Shown: piece after piece, positions 35,434 to 44,775 of the stretch
Layout: each line of letters opens with the position of its first letter
Position numbering within the stretch: position 1 is the first letter of the stretch
Assembly (NCBI RefSeq): GCF_003932955.1
Contig: NZ_QOVY01000001.1
Coordinates: 62,001 to 126,000 of the forward strand
DNA length: 64,000 nucleotides
Direction of reading: 5' to 3'
Source of the DNA: Chryseobacterium sp. SC28
GTDB lineage: Bacteria; Bacteroidota; Bacteroidia; Flavobacteriales; Weeksellaceae
The notes under the pieces: model-generated
The model's database searches: none
Seen by the model: the letters and a program-made list of their open reading frames with translations, nothing else
What the model was told of the DNA's origin: nothing
Position numbers and translations under genes: made by a program

Positions 35434-36750
35434 TTATTGGATAATTAGTTTCCGGCCGATGCTTTTGTAGAAAAAATGATGTTGCTCCGCCACTTCCAGC
35501 GGGAACATATTTCTACCGTCAAAAATGGCTTTGTTATTCATTTTTTTCGCCATCAGATTGAAGTTGGGATTTTTAAATTCCGGCCATTCGGTGGCTATCA
35601 ACAAGGCGTCTGCGCCATCAAGTGCTGAATACATATCTTTCGCGTAAGTGATCTTTTCACCCAATATTTTCTTTACATTTTCTTCAGCGATAGCGTCATA
35701 AGCTACTACTTCAGCGCCTTTTTCTAATAATAATTTGATATTGTCGAGAGAAGACGCCTCGCGGATGTCGTCTGTATTAGCTTTGAAAGCCAGTCCCCAA
35801 ACCGCAATTTTTTTACCTTGCAGACTTCCTCCGAAATATTTTTCCAATTCGGGAATCAAGATGACTTTTTGAGTTTTATTAATATTTTCAGTGGCCTCCA
35901 GAAGTTGGAAATCGTAGCCTTCCTGCTTTCCACTGTTTAGTAACGCTTTCACATCTTTCGGGAAACAGCTGCCGCCGTAACCAATGCCCGGGAAAAGGAA
36001 TCTGTGGCCGATTCGGTCGTCGCTTCCCATTCCAAGCCGCACCAGATCTACATCGGCGCCCACTTTTTCGCAGAAATTGGCAATCTCATTCATAAAAGTG
36101 ATTTTCACGGCAAGGAAGGAGTTGGCAGCGTATTTAGTGAGTTCCGATGATCGCTCGTCCATATTAATAATAGGAACACCGATATTGCTAAAGGGCTGAT
36201 ACAATTTAGCCATGATTGTTCGTGCTTTTTGAGACGACGATCCGATGATGACTCTGCTGGGATTCATACAATCTTCCACGGCAAAACCTTCCCGCAAGAA
36301 TTCTGGATTAGAAACCACATCAAACGGAATATCTGTTTTTGCGGCAATCGTTTGTTTCACTCGGTCTGCTGTCCCAACCGGAACTGTGCTTTTGTTGACA
36401 ATGACTTTATATTCCGTCATCAAATCTCCGATATCATTGGCAACTTTCAAAACGTAGGAGAGATCGGCAGAGCCATCTTCGCCGGGAGGCGTGGGCAAGG
36501 CCAGAAAGATGACTTCACTTTTTTCCAAAGCTTCTTTCAGATCGGTCGTAAAAAAAATTCTTTCTGCCTGAATATTTCTGAGAAACATCTCTTCGAGACC
36601 CGGTTCGTAGATGGGAACAATGCCGTTCTTCATCGCTGCGACTTTTTTTTCATCGATATCTACGCAATAGACCGAGTTTCCTAATTCTGCAAGGGTGGTT
36701 CCGGTAACCAAGCCCACATAGCCGGTGCCAACAATTGTAATATTCACCAA
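35434..36750 (-). CDS. ugd: UDP-glucose 6-dehydrogenase
   Basis: Ugd oxidises UDP-glucose to UDP-glucuronate. The 438-residue protein has the NAD site IVGTGYVGLVTGTTLAELG at 5-23 and FLREGFAVEDCMNPSRV near 156. The catalytic Cys is in GIGYGGSCFPKDVKAL near 265. It is the first gene of the minus-strand polysaccharide cluster and diverges from rimP, so the 174-base gap on its right should hold its promoter. It is distinct from the TviB-like dehydrogenase in the same cluster. Confidence 0.95.
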   Translation of the reverse strand: MVNITIVGTGYVGLVTGTTLAELGNSVYCVDIDEKKVAAMKNGIVPIYEPGLEEMFLRNIQAERIFFTTDLKEALEKSEVIFLALPTPPGEDGSADLSYVLKVANDIGDLMTEYKVIVNKSTVPVGTADRVKQTIAAKTDIPFDVVSNPEFLREGFAVEDCMNPSRVIIGSSSQKARTIMAKLYQPFSNIGVPIINMDERSSELTKYAANSFLAVKITFMNEIANFCEKVGADVDLVRLGMGSDDRIGHRFLFPGIGYGGSCFPKDVKALLNSGKQEGYDFQLLEATENINKTQKVILIPELEKYFGGSLQGKKIAVWGLAFKANTDDIREASSLDNIKLLLEKGAEVVAYDAIAEENVKKILGEKITYAKDMYSALDGADALLIATEWPEFKNPNFNLMAKKMNNKAIFDGRNMFPLEVAEQHHFFYKSIGRKLIIQ

Positions 36751-36818
36751 GAATAATTTTAAATTCAGGGCAAAAATAAGAAATTTTAGAAGAAGTATCT
36801 GTAAATGGAACAGGAGCT

Positions 36819-36850
36819 TTTGTTTGTTATAATAAATTTGATTATCTTTG
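36819..36850 (+). promoter_or_regulatory. Promoter of the rimP-nusA-infB operon
   Basis: TTTG at 36819-36822 and TATCTTTG at 36843-36850 are 20 bases apart and match the Bacteroidota consensus. They lie about 75 bases upstream of the rimP ATG, leaving room for a structured leader. Confidence 0.72.
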
Positions 36851-36856
36851 CATCGG

Positions 36857-36906
36857 ATTTACGGGAAAATGGGAAGGCTTTCGCAAGAATGCCTTTTTTC
36901 GTAAAT
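36857..36906 (+). promoter_or_regulatory. Structured leader upstream of rimP
   Basis: An outer stem ATTTACG (36857-36863) with CGTAAAT (36900-36906) encloses a hairpin AAGGC (36874-36878) with GCCTT (36891-36895), which runs into six T. The inner hairpin plus T-run looks like a small attenuator; the outer stem would compete with it or stabilise it. It lies between the promoter and the ribosome site. Function is inference. Confidence 0.5.
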
Positions 36907-36924
36907 GAAATCAGGAGGAATATT

Positions 36925-37392
36925 ATGGATTTTAAAACAGAATTGAGCCGCTTGCTTAATGAGTTTCTAAAAACAAGGCCAGATCTTTTTTTAGTAGACC
37001 TGAAAATCTCTGCAAGCTCCGATGTCACCGTGATTTTGGATGGCGATCAAGGCGTCACACTCCAAGATTGTCTGGATGTTAGCAGGGCGGTAGAATTCAA
37101 TATGGATCGCGAGATTCACGATTTCAGTTTGCAGGTAATGTCTGCCGGGCTGGGTGAGCCTCTAAGGTTTCCGAGACAATTTAGAAAAAATATTGGGAGA
37201 GAGCTAGAAGTCACCCTGAACGATAACTCAGAAGTCCAAGGCGAGCTTATGACCGCCGATGATGAAAAAATCGTTTTGAAACGGGCATACAAACGGCCAA
37301 AAATAGTTGGAAAAGGAAAAGAAACCGTGATAGAAGAACGAGAAATCCCGTACGCCGACATCAAAAAAGCATTAGTAGTAATTAAATTTTAA
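36925..37392 (+). CDS. rimP: Ribosome maturation factor RimP
   Basis: RimP is needed for 30S subunit maturation. I use the ATG at 36925 because a strong ribosome site (AGGAGG at 36913-36918) lies just before it; upstream in-frame starts fall in the leader. The 155-residue protein has the N-terminal alpha/beta domain with VTVILDGDQGVTLQDCLDVS near residue 32, MSAGLGEPLRFPRQFRKNIG near 73, and a C-terminal SH3-like domain. It heads the conserved rimP-nusA-infB operon. Confidence 0.94.
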   Translation: MDFKTELSRLLNEFLKTRPDLFLVDLKISASSDVTVILDGDQGVTLQDCLDVSRAVEFNMDREIHDFSLQVMSAGLGEPLRFPRQFRKNIGRELEVTLNDNSEVQGELMTADDEKIVLKRAYKRPKIVGKGKETVIEEREIPYADIKKALVVIKF

Positions 37393-37447
37393 CAATCAGA
37401 TGATTTGATTTTAGATCATTCATCACTTATCAATTATATATTAGGAT

Positions 37448-38683
37448 ATGGATAATTTAGCTTTAATAGAAGCCTTTGGTGATTTTAAAGAAATAAAAAA
37501 TATCAGCAAAATAGACTTAATGGCTATTATCGAAGACTCTCTCAAGACTCTTCTCAGAAAAAGGTATGACTCCGATGATCATTTCGATGTTATCGTGAAT
37601 CCGGACAAAGGGGATTTTCAAATATTTCTGAACAAAACGATCGTCGAAGACGAGATGTCTGAAGATGATGATTTGGAAATCGAAATCTCCGAAGTCAGGA
37701 AAATCGATCCCACCTTCGAAGTTGGAGAAGAATTTACGCAGGAGATCGACATTGACAAGCTGGGCAGAAGAAGCATCCTGACGCTTAAGCAAATCTTGGC
37801 TACAAAAATCCAAGAGCATTTCAATGCCGCGTTGTACGACCAATTCAGAGACAGAATCGGCGAAATCGTCATCGGCGAGGTACACCATATCCGTCATAAA
37901 CACGTGATCCTGCTGGATGATGATGATAACGAATTCATCTTGCCAAAGGAAAATCAGATCCCGTCCGACTTCTTCAAAAAAGGAGAAACCGTGAGGGGCA
38001 TTATAGAAAGTGTGGATTTCCGAGGTTCTAAACCGCAAATTATTATTTCCAGAACGGCACCGAAGTTTTTGGAACAATTGCTAGAACTAGAAATTCCCGA
38101 GATCCAAGACGGCACCATCATCCTGAAAAAAGTAGTAAGAATCCCGGGAGAGAAAGCCAAAATCGCCGTGGATGCGTATGACGACAGAATAGATCCGGTG
38201 GGCGCATGTGTCGGCGTGAAAGGTTCCAGAATTCACAGTGTGGTGCGGGAACTGAGAAATGAAAATATCGACGTCATCCAATGGTCAAAAAATCCTGAAA
38301 TCTTTGTAAAAAGAGCCTTGGGAAATATCATCATCAATAAAATCGAAATCAACGAAGATTCTCATTATGCCTTGGTTTACACACCAGTCGAAGAGATTTC
38401 TAAAGTCATTGGCAAGCAAGGTCAAAATATCAAATTGGCATCCTGGTTGACGGGTTACGAGATCGATGTGTACAGAGAAACTTCTGACGATGACGATGTC
38501 GAGTTGCGAGAATTCTCTGATGAGATCGAAGTTTGGATCATCGATGAGTTCAAAAAAGTGGGGCTTACAACGGCAAGAAGCGTCTTAGACAAAGACACGG
38601 AAGCGCTATTGAAAATCGTGGATCTGGAGGAAGAAACCATCGAGGATGTAAAGAATATTCTAAGAGAAGAATTGGAAGGATAA
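37448..38683 (+). CDS. nusA: Transcription termination/antitermination factor NusA
   Basis: NusA binds RNA polymerase and nascent RNA. The 411-residue protein has the N-terminal polymerase-binding domain (about 1-125) and S1 domain (about 135-200). Two KH domains follow, with DPVGACVGVKGSRIHSVVRE near residue 250 and VIGKQGQNIKLASWLTG near 318. An acidic C-terminal segment ends it. It lacks the long C-terminal AR repeats of Escherichia coli NusA, as is usual outside Proteobacteria. Position between rimP and infB is the conserved one. Confidence 0.96.
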   Translation: MDNLALIEAFGDFKEIKNISKIDLMAIIEDSLKTLLRKRYDSDDHFDVIVNPDKGDFQIFLNKTIVEDEMSEDDDLEIEISEVRKIDPTFEVGEEFTQEIDIDKLGRRSILTLKQILATKIQEHFNAALYDQFRDRIGEIVIGEVHHIRHKHVILLDDDDNEFILPKENQIPSDFFKKGETVRGIIESVDFRGSKPQIIISRTAPKFLEQLLELEIPEIQDGTIILKKVVRIPGEKAKIAVDAYDDRIDPVGACVGVKGSRIHSVVRELRNENIDVIQWSKNPEIFVKRALGNIIINKIEINEDSHYALVYTPVEEISKVIGKQGQNIKLASWLTGYEIDVYRETSDDDDVELREFSDEIEVWIIDEFKKVGLTTARSVLDKDTEALLKIVDLEEETIEDVKNILREELEG

Positions 38684-38794
38684 AAAATAGAAAAAATAGA
38701 AAAATTCGGAATTGACTTCTGAAGCACTAAAATCCAAAAAAATAAAAAAAATAAAAAGCTTAAAACGCTAAAAGCCAAAAGCAAATTTATATTT

Positions 38795-41593
38795 ATGCCA
38801 AACATACGATTAAATAAGGCCGTTAAAGAACTGAACATTTCTATCCCTAGAGCTGTGGAATATCTGCAGGGAATAGGGATAGAAGTGGACAGTAATCCTA
38901 ACGCTCTATTAGAAGAACAGGCATTTTCTGCATTGGAAGCTGAGTTCCGAAAAGATGGCGAACAGAGAAAGGCTTCTCATGAGGTGGTGATTTCCAAAGT
39001 TCCTGATGAAAAACTGGCAATCGAAGAAAGTATCCCCGAGGTGATAAGAGCCAAATCCCACACAAGACCCGAAACCCGAATTCTCGGCAAAATAGATCTG
39101 AACACAGGAAGTCCGGTCGAAAAAGAGACCCCCGCTCCTGCCGCAGACGAGAATAAAAAAGAGGCGTTGCCGGAAGTGGCAACAAACGAAGAAAAACCAG
39201 CCCTGACAGTTGTAGACAAAATTGATCTTTCAAGCATCGGCAGTACAAAAAAGAAAGTTTCTGACCGACAAAAAGAAGAGCCAAAACCACCAATCAAAAC
39301 CACTTCAAAGCCGGCTGCTAAGGTAGAAAAGCCCATTGCCAAAACGGATGAAACCGTTCCTAAACCCGATTCTGAGGAGTCGCAAAAAATAGAAACCGTT
39401 TATCAGAAATTAGACGGTCCCAAAATAGTCGGGGACAAAATTGACCTTACCCAATTCGACCGAAAGCCATCTTCCAATTCAAACAGCAACGCTGCCAAGA
39501 AAAAAAGAAAGCGCATTGCGAAAGATGTTCCGGGCCAAGCCAGCCCCAACCAAGCAGGAGGCAACAGACCTGCCGGACAAGGCAACCCTAACGGAAACCG
39601 CCCATCGGGACCAGGCGGTAATAATAATCGCCCGAGCGGCGGCAATAACCGCGGAGGACAACACGCGCGTACAATGCCGGTGGAGCTAAGTGATGAACAA
39701 GTCAAAAACCAAATTAAAGAAACCTTAGAAAAATTAACCAACAAAGGCGGTAAATCTAAAGGATCCAAATACAGAAAAGATAAAAGATCGTGGCGACGAG
39801 AGCAGGATGAGATCCAGCAAGAAATAGACGCACAAGACAGAACGCTGCGAGTCACAGAGTTCATTACCGTAAGCGATCTGGCCAGTTTAATGAATGTAAG
39901 CCCTACAGAAGTGATCTCCGCCTGCTTCTCTCTGGGTGTGATGGTAACGATGAACCAGCGCTTGGAAGCCGACACCCTTCTGTTGGTCGCAGACGAATTC
40001 GGATATAAAATCGAATTCTCCGATGCCGATATTGAAGAAGCCGTGGCAGACGATGTAGAAGATCAGGAAGAAGATCTCTTGCCGAGAGCACCAATCGTAA
40101 CGGTGATGGGTCACGTAGATCACGGGAAAACATCCTTGCTGGATTATATCAGAAAAACCAACGTCATTGCGGGAGAATCCGGAGGAATCACGCAGCACAT
40201 CGGTGCCTATAACGTGAAATTGGAAAACGGACAGAGAATCACGTTCTTGGATACGCCGGGTCACGAGGCCTTCACGGCGATGAGAGCCCGAGGCGCGCAA
40301 GTGACCGATATCGCAATCATCGTTGTAGCAGCAGATGACGACGTGATGCCGCAAACCAAGGAAGCCATTGCTCACGCGCAAGCTGCCGGCGTGCCAATGA
40401 TCATCGCTATCAACAAAGTGGATAAAGCCGGAGCCAATCCGGACAAAATCAGAGAGCAACTCTCCGCAATGAATATCTTGGTAGAAGAATGGGGCGGCAA
40501 TGTACAGTCCCAGGAGATCTCTGCCAAATTTGGGAACAATATCGATTTGCTGCTGGAAAAAGTTTTGCTTCAAGCAGAAATGTTGGAGCTGAAAGCAAAT
40601 CCAAATAAGCCCGCAAGCGGCGTCGTAATAGAAGCCGCCTTAGACAAAGGGCGCGGATACATCGCAACGATGTTGGTCCAAAACGGTACTCTGTCCGTCG
40701 GCGATTATGTATTGGCCGGGAAAAATCACGGCAAAGTAAAAGCAATGCTCGACGAGCGTGGCAAATCTATGGATAAGGCAGGCCCCTCGATTCCGGTTAC
40801 CATTCTCGGACTTGACGGCGCACCAACCGCGGGCGATAAATTCCGGGTTTTCGAAGACGAAAAAGAAGCCAAAAGCATTGCCAACAGACGAGAGCAACTC
40901 CAAAGAGAGCAATCTATCCGAACCAAAAAACACCTGACGCTGGACGAGATCGGCCGACGTATTGCTTTGGGCGATTTCAAGGAGCTGAATATTATCCTGA
41001 AGGGCGACGTCGACGGATCCGTCGAAGCATTAGCAGATCAATTGCAAAGATTGTCCACAGAAGAGATACAAGTCAACATCCTGCACAAAGGCGTGGGCCA
41101 GATCACCGAGTCCGACGTGCTATTAGCAGCGGCATCGGATGCCATTATGATCGGGTTCAATGTGCGGGCGAGCGCCAATGCCAAAGAAATTGCGGAGAAA
41201 GAAGAGGTGGAGATCAGAACCTATTCTGTAATTTACCGCGCCATCGACGAAGTGAAGGAAGCGATGGAAGGCATGCTATCTCCGGAGATTCAGGAACAGG
41301 TGATTGGCAACGTAGAAGTGAGAGAAGTATTCCGCATTTCCAAAGTCGGGACTATTGCGGGCTGTATGGTGCTCTCCGGCAAGGTTACCAGGAATTCTAA
41401 AATCAGACTGCTAAGAGATGGCATCGTAAAATTCGATGGCGAGCTCGACAGTCTGAAGCGTTTCAAAGACGATGTGAAAGAAGTAACCAAAGGATACGAA
41501 TGCGGACTTAGCATCAAAGGCTATAATGACATCGAAGTGGGTGATATTCTGGAAGTTTACGAGGAAGTCGCCGTGAAGAAAAAACTGAAGTAA
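38795..41593 (+). CDS. infB: Translation initiation factor IF-2
   Basis: IF-2 places initiator tRNA on the ribosome using GTP. The 932-residue protein has an IF2-N type start, then a long disordered linker with three KIDL-containing repeats (near 98, 147 and 216) and a Gly/Asn/Pro/Arg-rich stretch at about 248-290. A second IF2-N domain follows near 350. The G domain starts near 430, with [20 protein letters not shown] and NKVDK. Domains II-IV complete it. A 111-base A-rich spacer separates it from nusA; a terminator follows. Confidence 0.97.
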   Translation: MPNIRLNKAVKELNISIPRAVEYLQGIGIEVDSNPNALLEEQAFSALEAEFRKDGEQRKASHEVVISKVPDEKLAIEESIPEVIRAKSHTRPETRILGKIDLNTGSPVEKETPAPAADENKKEALPEVATNEEKPALTVVDKIDLSSIGSTKKKVSDRQKEEPKPPIKTTSKPAAKVEKPIAKTDETVPKPDSEESQKIETVYQKLDGPKIVGDKIDLTQFDRKPSSNSNSNAAKKKRKRIAKDVPGQASPNQAGGNRPAGQGNPNGNRPSGPGGNNNRPSGGNNRGGQHARTMPVELSDEQVKNQIKETLEKLTNKGGKSKGSKYRKDKRSWRREQDEIQQEIDAQDRTLRVTEFITVSDLASLMNVSPTEVISACFSLGVMVTMNQRLEADTLLLVADEFGYKIEFSDADIEEAVADDVEDQEEDLLPRAPIVTVMGHVDHGKTSLLDYIRKTNVIAGESGGITQHIGAYNVKLENGQRITFLDTPGHEAFTAMRARGAQVTDIAIIVVAADDDVMPQTKEAIAHAQAAGVPMIIAINKVDKAGANPDKIREQLSAMNILVEEWGGNVQSQEISAKFGNNIDLLLEKVLLQAEMLELKANPNKPASGVVIEAALDKGRGYIATMLVQNGTLSVGDYVLAGKNHGKVKAMLDERGKSMDKAGPSIPVTILGLDGAPTAGDKFRVFEDEKEAKSIANRREQLQREQSIRTKKHLTLDEIGRRIALGDFKELNIILKGDVDGSVEALADQLQRLSTEEIQVNILHKGVGQITESDVLLAAASDAIMIGFNVRASANAKEIAEKEEVEIRTYSVIYRAIDEVKEAMEGMLSPEIQEQVIGNVEVREVFRISKVGTIAGCMVLSGKVTRNSKIRLLRDGIVKFDGELDSLKRFKDDVKEVTKGYECGLSIKGYNDIEVGDILEVYEEVAVKKKLK

Positions 41594-41612
41594 CATATAT
41601 TTTTCTATAATG

Positions 41613-41637
41613 AACCCGTCGAAAGGCGGGTTTTTTT
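41613..41637 (+). terminator. Rho-independent terminator after infB
   Basis: Arms AACCCGTC (41613-41620) and GGCGGGTT (41625-41632) flank a GAAA tetraloop, followed by a seven-T run. The structure is a textbook terminator for the rimP-nusA-infB operon. Confidence 0.9.
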
Positions 41638-41833
41638 GGCTTCTATTTATTATTTATATTATTTCTAAATAATTATTTTTATGTTAACTATTTTTTATGA
41701 TATTAGCCTATTTTGCAATATACAGAAAACATTTTAAAGAGAAATTTTCAGTAAAAATCAAAATTCATTGAAATATTCGGACACTTTGAGGCGAAGTATC
41801 ACAAATTTTGCAAATGAAGCTGTGTTAAATTCT

Positions 41834-41864
41834 TTTGTTTTGTTAATATTTTTTAACATATTTG
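41834..41864 (+). promoter_or_regulatory. Promoter for the susC-susD pair
   Basis: TTTG at 41834-41837 and CATATTTG at 41857-41864 are 19 bases apart; the second differs from TAnnTTTG at one base. They lie 25 bases upstream of the susC ATG. The rest of the 296-base gap holds the infB terminator and AT-rich sequence without genes. Confidence 0.55.
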
Positions 41865-41889
41865 CAGATTATAATTAAATAGTGTTAAT

Positions 41890-44763
41890 ATGAATGTAAA
41901 ATTACGATTGTTATCCGTTGGCGTTCTCTTCTTCACGGGACAAGCATTAATGGCACAGAGAAACAAACAAGATAGTACTGAAACTAAAAATATTCAGGAA
42001 GTTGTTCTTGTCGGTGGAATCAAATTGGATCCAGCTGTTAAATTGGGATCTTATACAGTTGTGTCCAAGGCGAATTTTGAATCGACACCTGTGGCCTCAA
42101 TTGATGAAGTATTAAATGGTAGAGTGGCAGGCTTGGTTTTTTCTACTAACGGAGGAGATCCAGGCTCTACCAATCTAATTACAATACGAGGGGTGGGTTC
42201 ATTAATAGGAACTCCAAACCCCTTATACGTTATTGATGGAGTTGTCGTAGGTAAAGGTTCCGATAATTCACAAGTAATGGAATCTTGGAATCCATTGGCC
42301 AGCATTGATCCAAATGCTATAGAGAAAGTTGCAGTATTAAAAGATGCATCTGCTACAGCATTATATGGTGCAAGAGGGGCGAACGGAGTAATTGTAGTTA
42401 CGACAAAAAGGGGTAAATACAATCAAAAAACAAGATTCAATTTGTCAAGCGATATGTCGGTCCAAGATATCGCCTATGACAAACAAAAGTATATGAATGC
42501 AAGTGAATATCTTCAATGGGGCGGATTAATGTATGTCAATAGAGAATATAGAGCGGGACAGACTTTAGACATGCAGACAGCAATCAGCCAATTTGCAGCG
42601 GATAATAACTATGATGGAGTTACTAATGAAAACTGGCAAAAAGCGGTTCAAAGAAACACCTCTACTGTCAACACCTACAATTTTTCTGCTACAGGAGGTA
42701 GCGAAAATACTTCTTTCCGTCTAGGAGGCTCCTACTATCAAAATGAACCTTTAGTATTAAATAGTAAATTTGATAGATTAAGTTTAAATACGGCAATAGA
42801 TCATAAAATATCCGACAAGTTCAATTTAGCATTTAATGCAAATTTCACTAATGTAGAGAGAAAAACATATGATGATGGAGGTGCTTATAGAAATCCTTGG
42901 TTAACTAACTGGTATATCGCTCCTATTTATCCCGTATACAATGCGGATGGCACCTATAATCAGACAAACTTGGGTAATGGAAACGATTATTTTAATCCTG
43001 TAGCGATCCAGAATATGGACTTTATGACAGGCTCGATTAAAACATTTGTTTCATCAGTAAACGGGGAATGGCAATTTGCAAAAGGGTTTTATGCAAACTC
43101 ATTATATGGAGTTCAGTATCAAGCCTTAGATGAAAAGCAATTTTGGCATCCTTCGATTGGCGATGGACTCAATTATGGTGGGTACGTCTTAGAAAGTAGA
43201 ACGAGTGCATTTGATTGGAATTGGAATAATTCTATTAGTTATAGAAAAATTTTAGGAGATAAGCATGACATTCAGGCATATGTAGGAATGGAATATCAAG
43301 AGCATAAATATTATGTATTAGGCGCCCAAGCTGACAAATTATCTAGCCCTCTGCCATACATCACATTCGGTACACCTGATTTTCTGCCCTCCTTTTCTTC
43401 TCGAGAAAAATGGACTCAAATTTCGTATTTTTCTAGAGTAAATTACACATTTGATGAAAAATATTCATTTTCTGGACAAATCAGACGAGATGGAAATTCT
43501 ACCTTAGGTGATTCCAAATTTGGTAACTTCTGGTCAGTCGCAGGATCTTGGAACGTTAAAAATGAAGATTTTTTACCCGATCTTTTTCATCAATTATCTC
43601 TTAGAGCTAATTATGGTGAAATTGGAAATATACCCTATGCGGATCAATGGGGGGCTTCATATAACTCACTAGCTTTGATTAGCCCCTCGTTTTTATATGG
43701 TGCGGAAACTGCAACCAATATCACGCAAGCGGGTAATCCAAATTTAGTATGGGAGGTTTCGAAACAGTTGAATGTGGGATTGGATGTAGCAGTACTTGAT
43801 GGAAATTTGGGAGCAACGATTGACGTGTATAATAGAAAAACAGTAGATGCAATTTGGCAAAAACAAACGGCATCGACAGCCGGATCTTTGGATACTTATT
43901 TTGCGAATGTAGGAACTGTACTGAATAAAGGTGTTGAAGTTACATTGAGTGCAAGACCATATACAAAAGGTGACTTTAAATGGTTTATGGATGGAAATTT
44001 CGCATACAATAAAAACACAATCGAAAGCCTCTCAAATCCTACCGAAATAACACTTTCAGGTACTGCAAATAGTATGAGAGCAACTGCTGAAGGTCACCTC
44101 TTAGGAGAGTACTACACATATGATTGGGCCGGTGTTGATCCTACAAACGGTGATGGATTATTTTGGACAGATGGTTCGCATACAGAAACAACAAATAATA
44201 GAGCTTTAGCAAAAAGAGTATGGCAAGGAAAATCTCCTTTTCCGAAATATACGGCTGGTTTCAAAAGTGAATTTAGATATAAAAACATTTCTTTAAGTGT
44301 ATTTTTCACAGGGCAATTTGAATATTCAGTTCATAATAGATGGCAGAACTACATTTTAGGCGATGGATCTTCAATAAATAACCAAATTACAGATGCATTA
44401 TACGACAGCTGGACACCCACAAATACCACTGCCTCCAATCCTATCCAATTGCCAGGCTCTAGCAATCCTTATAATGCATCGGGGCCGTCCACAAGGTGGA
44501 TGAGAGACGGCGATCATATTAGACTGAAAGAAGCGAAATTAGCATACAGCTTTGGATCTGTATTGAAGGACGCAGGCATAGAGAATCTAACAGTATATCT
44601 ACGAGGATTTAATCTATGGATATACACATTTGATAAGGATCTTACCTTCGACCCAGAAGCCAACTCTAATGCGGCTGGTGCTTCTTGGCAAGGTAAAGGA
44701 TTGTACGATTACACATCTCCAATTATGAGAAGTTTTTCTTTTGGAGTTTCTTTAGATTTTTAA
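41890..44763 (+). CDS. SusC/RagA-family TonB-dependent outer membrane transporter
   Basis: This 957-residue outer membrane beta-barrel imports large ligands with energy from TonB. It has a signal peptide (MNVKLRLLSVGVLFF, then QALMAQ) and a short bridge with IQEVVLVGG, a TonB-box-like stretch. The plug domain contains ITIRGVGSLIG and PLYVIDGVVVG near residues 98-119 and LYGARGANGVIVVTTKRG near 158. The barrel ends in Phe. The carboxypeptidase-like N-terminal domain common in SusC is absent. Codon use appears more AT-rich than in flanking genes. The ligand is unknown. Confidence 0.94.
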   Translation: MNVKLRLLSVGVLFFTGQALMAQRNKQDSTETKNIQEVVLVGGIKLDPAVKLGSYTVVSKANFESTPVASIDEVLNGRVAGLVFSTNGGDPGSTNLITIRGVGSLIGTPNPLYVIDGVVVGKGSDNSQVMESWNPLASIDPNAIEKVAVLKDASATALYGARGANGVIVVTTKRGKYNQKTRFNLSSDMSVQDIAYDKQKYMNASEYLQWGGLMYVNREYRAGQTLDMQTAISQFAADNNYDGVTNENWQKAVQRNTSTVNTYNFSATGGSENTSFRLGGSYYQNEPLVLNSKFDRLSLNTAIDHKISDKFNLAFNANFTNVERKTYDDGGAYRNPWLTNWYIAPIYPVYNADGTYNQTNLGNGNDYFNPVAIQNMDFMTGSIKTFVSSVNGEWQFAKGFYANSLYGVQYQALDEKQFWHPSIGDGLNYGGYVLESRTSAFDWNWNNSISYRKILGDKHDIQAYVGMEYQEHKYYVLGAQADKLSSPLPYITFGTPDFLPSFSSREKWTQISYFSRVNYTFDEKYSFSGQIRRDGNSTLGDSKFGNFWSVAGSWNVKNEDFLPDLFHQLSLRANYGEIGNIPYADQWGASYNSLALISPSFLYGAETATNITQAGNPNLVWEVSKQLNVGLDVAVLDGNLGATIDVYNRKTVDAIWQKQTASTAGSLDTYFANVGTVLNKGVEVTLSARPYTKGDFKWFMDGNFAYNKNTIESLSNPTEITLSGTANSMRATAEGHLLGEYYTYDWAGVDPTNGDGLFWTDGSHTETTNNRALAKRVWQGKSPFPKYTAGFKSEFRYKNISLSVFFTGQFEYSVHNRWQNYILGDGSSINNQITDALYDSWTPTNTTASNPIQLPGSSNPYNASGPSTRWMRDGDHIRLKEAKLAYSFGSVLKDAGIENLTVYLRGFNLWIYTFDKDLTFDPEANSNAAGASWQGKGLYDYTSPIMRSFSFGVSLDF

Positions 44764-44775
44764 AATTATTTGATT

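Noticed and set aside
38684-38794. A-rich spacer between nusA and infB considered as a regulatory element
   Set aside because: It is low-complexity sequence with no stable hairpin or promoter match that I could see.
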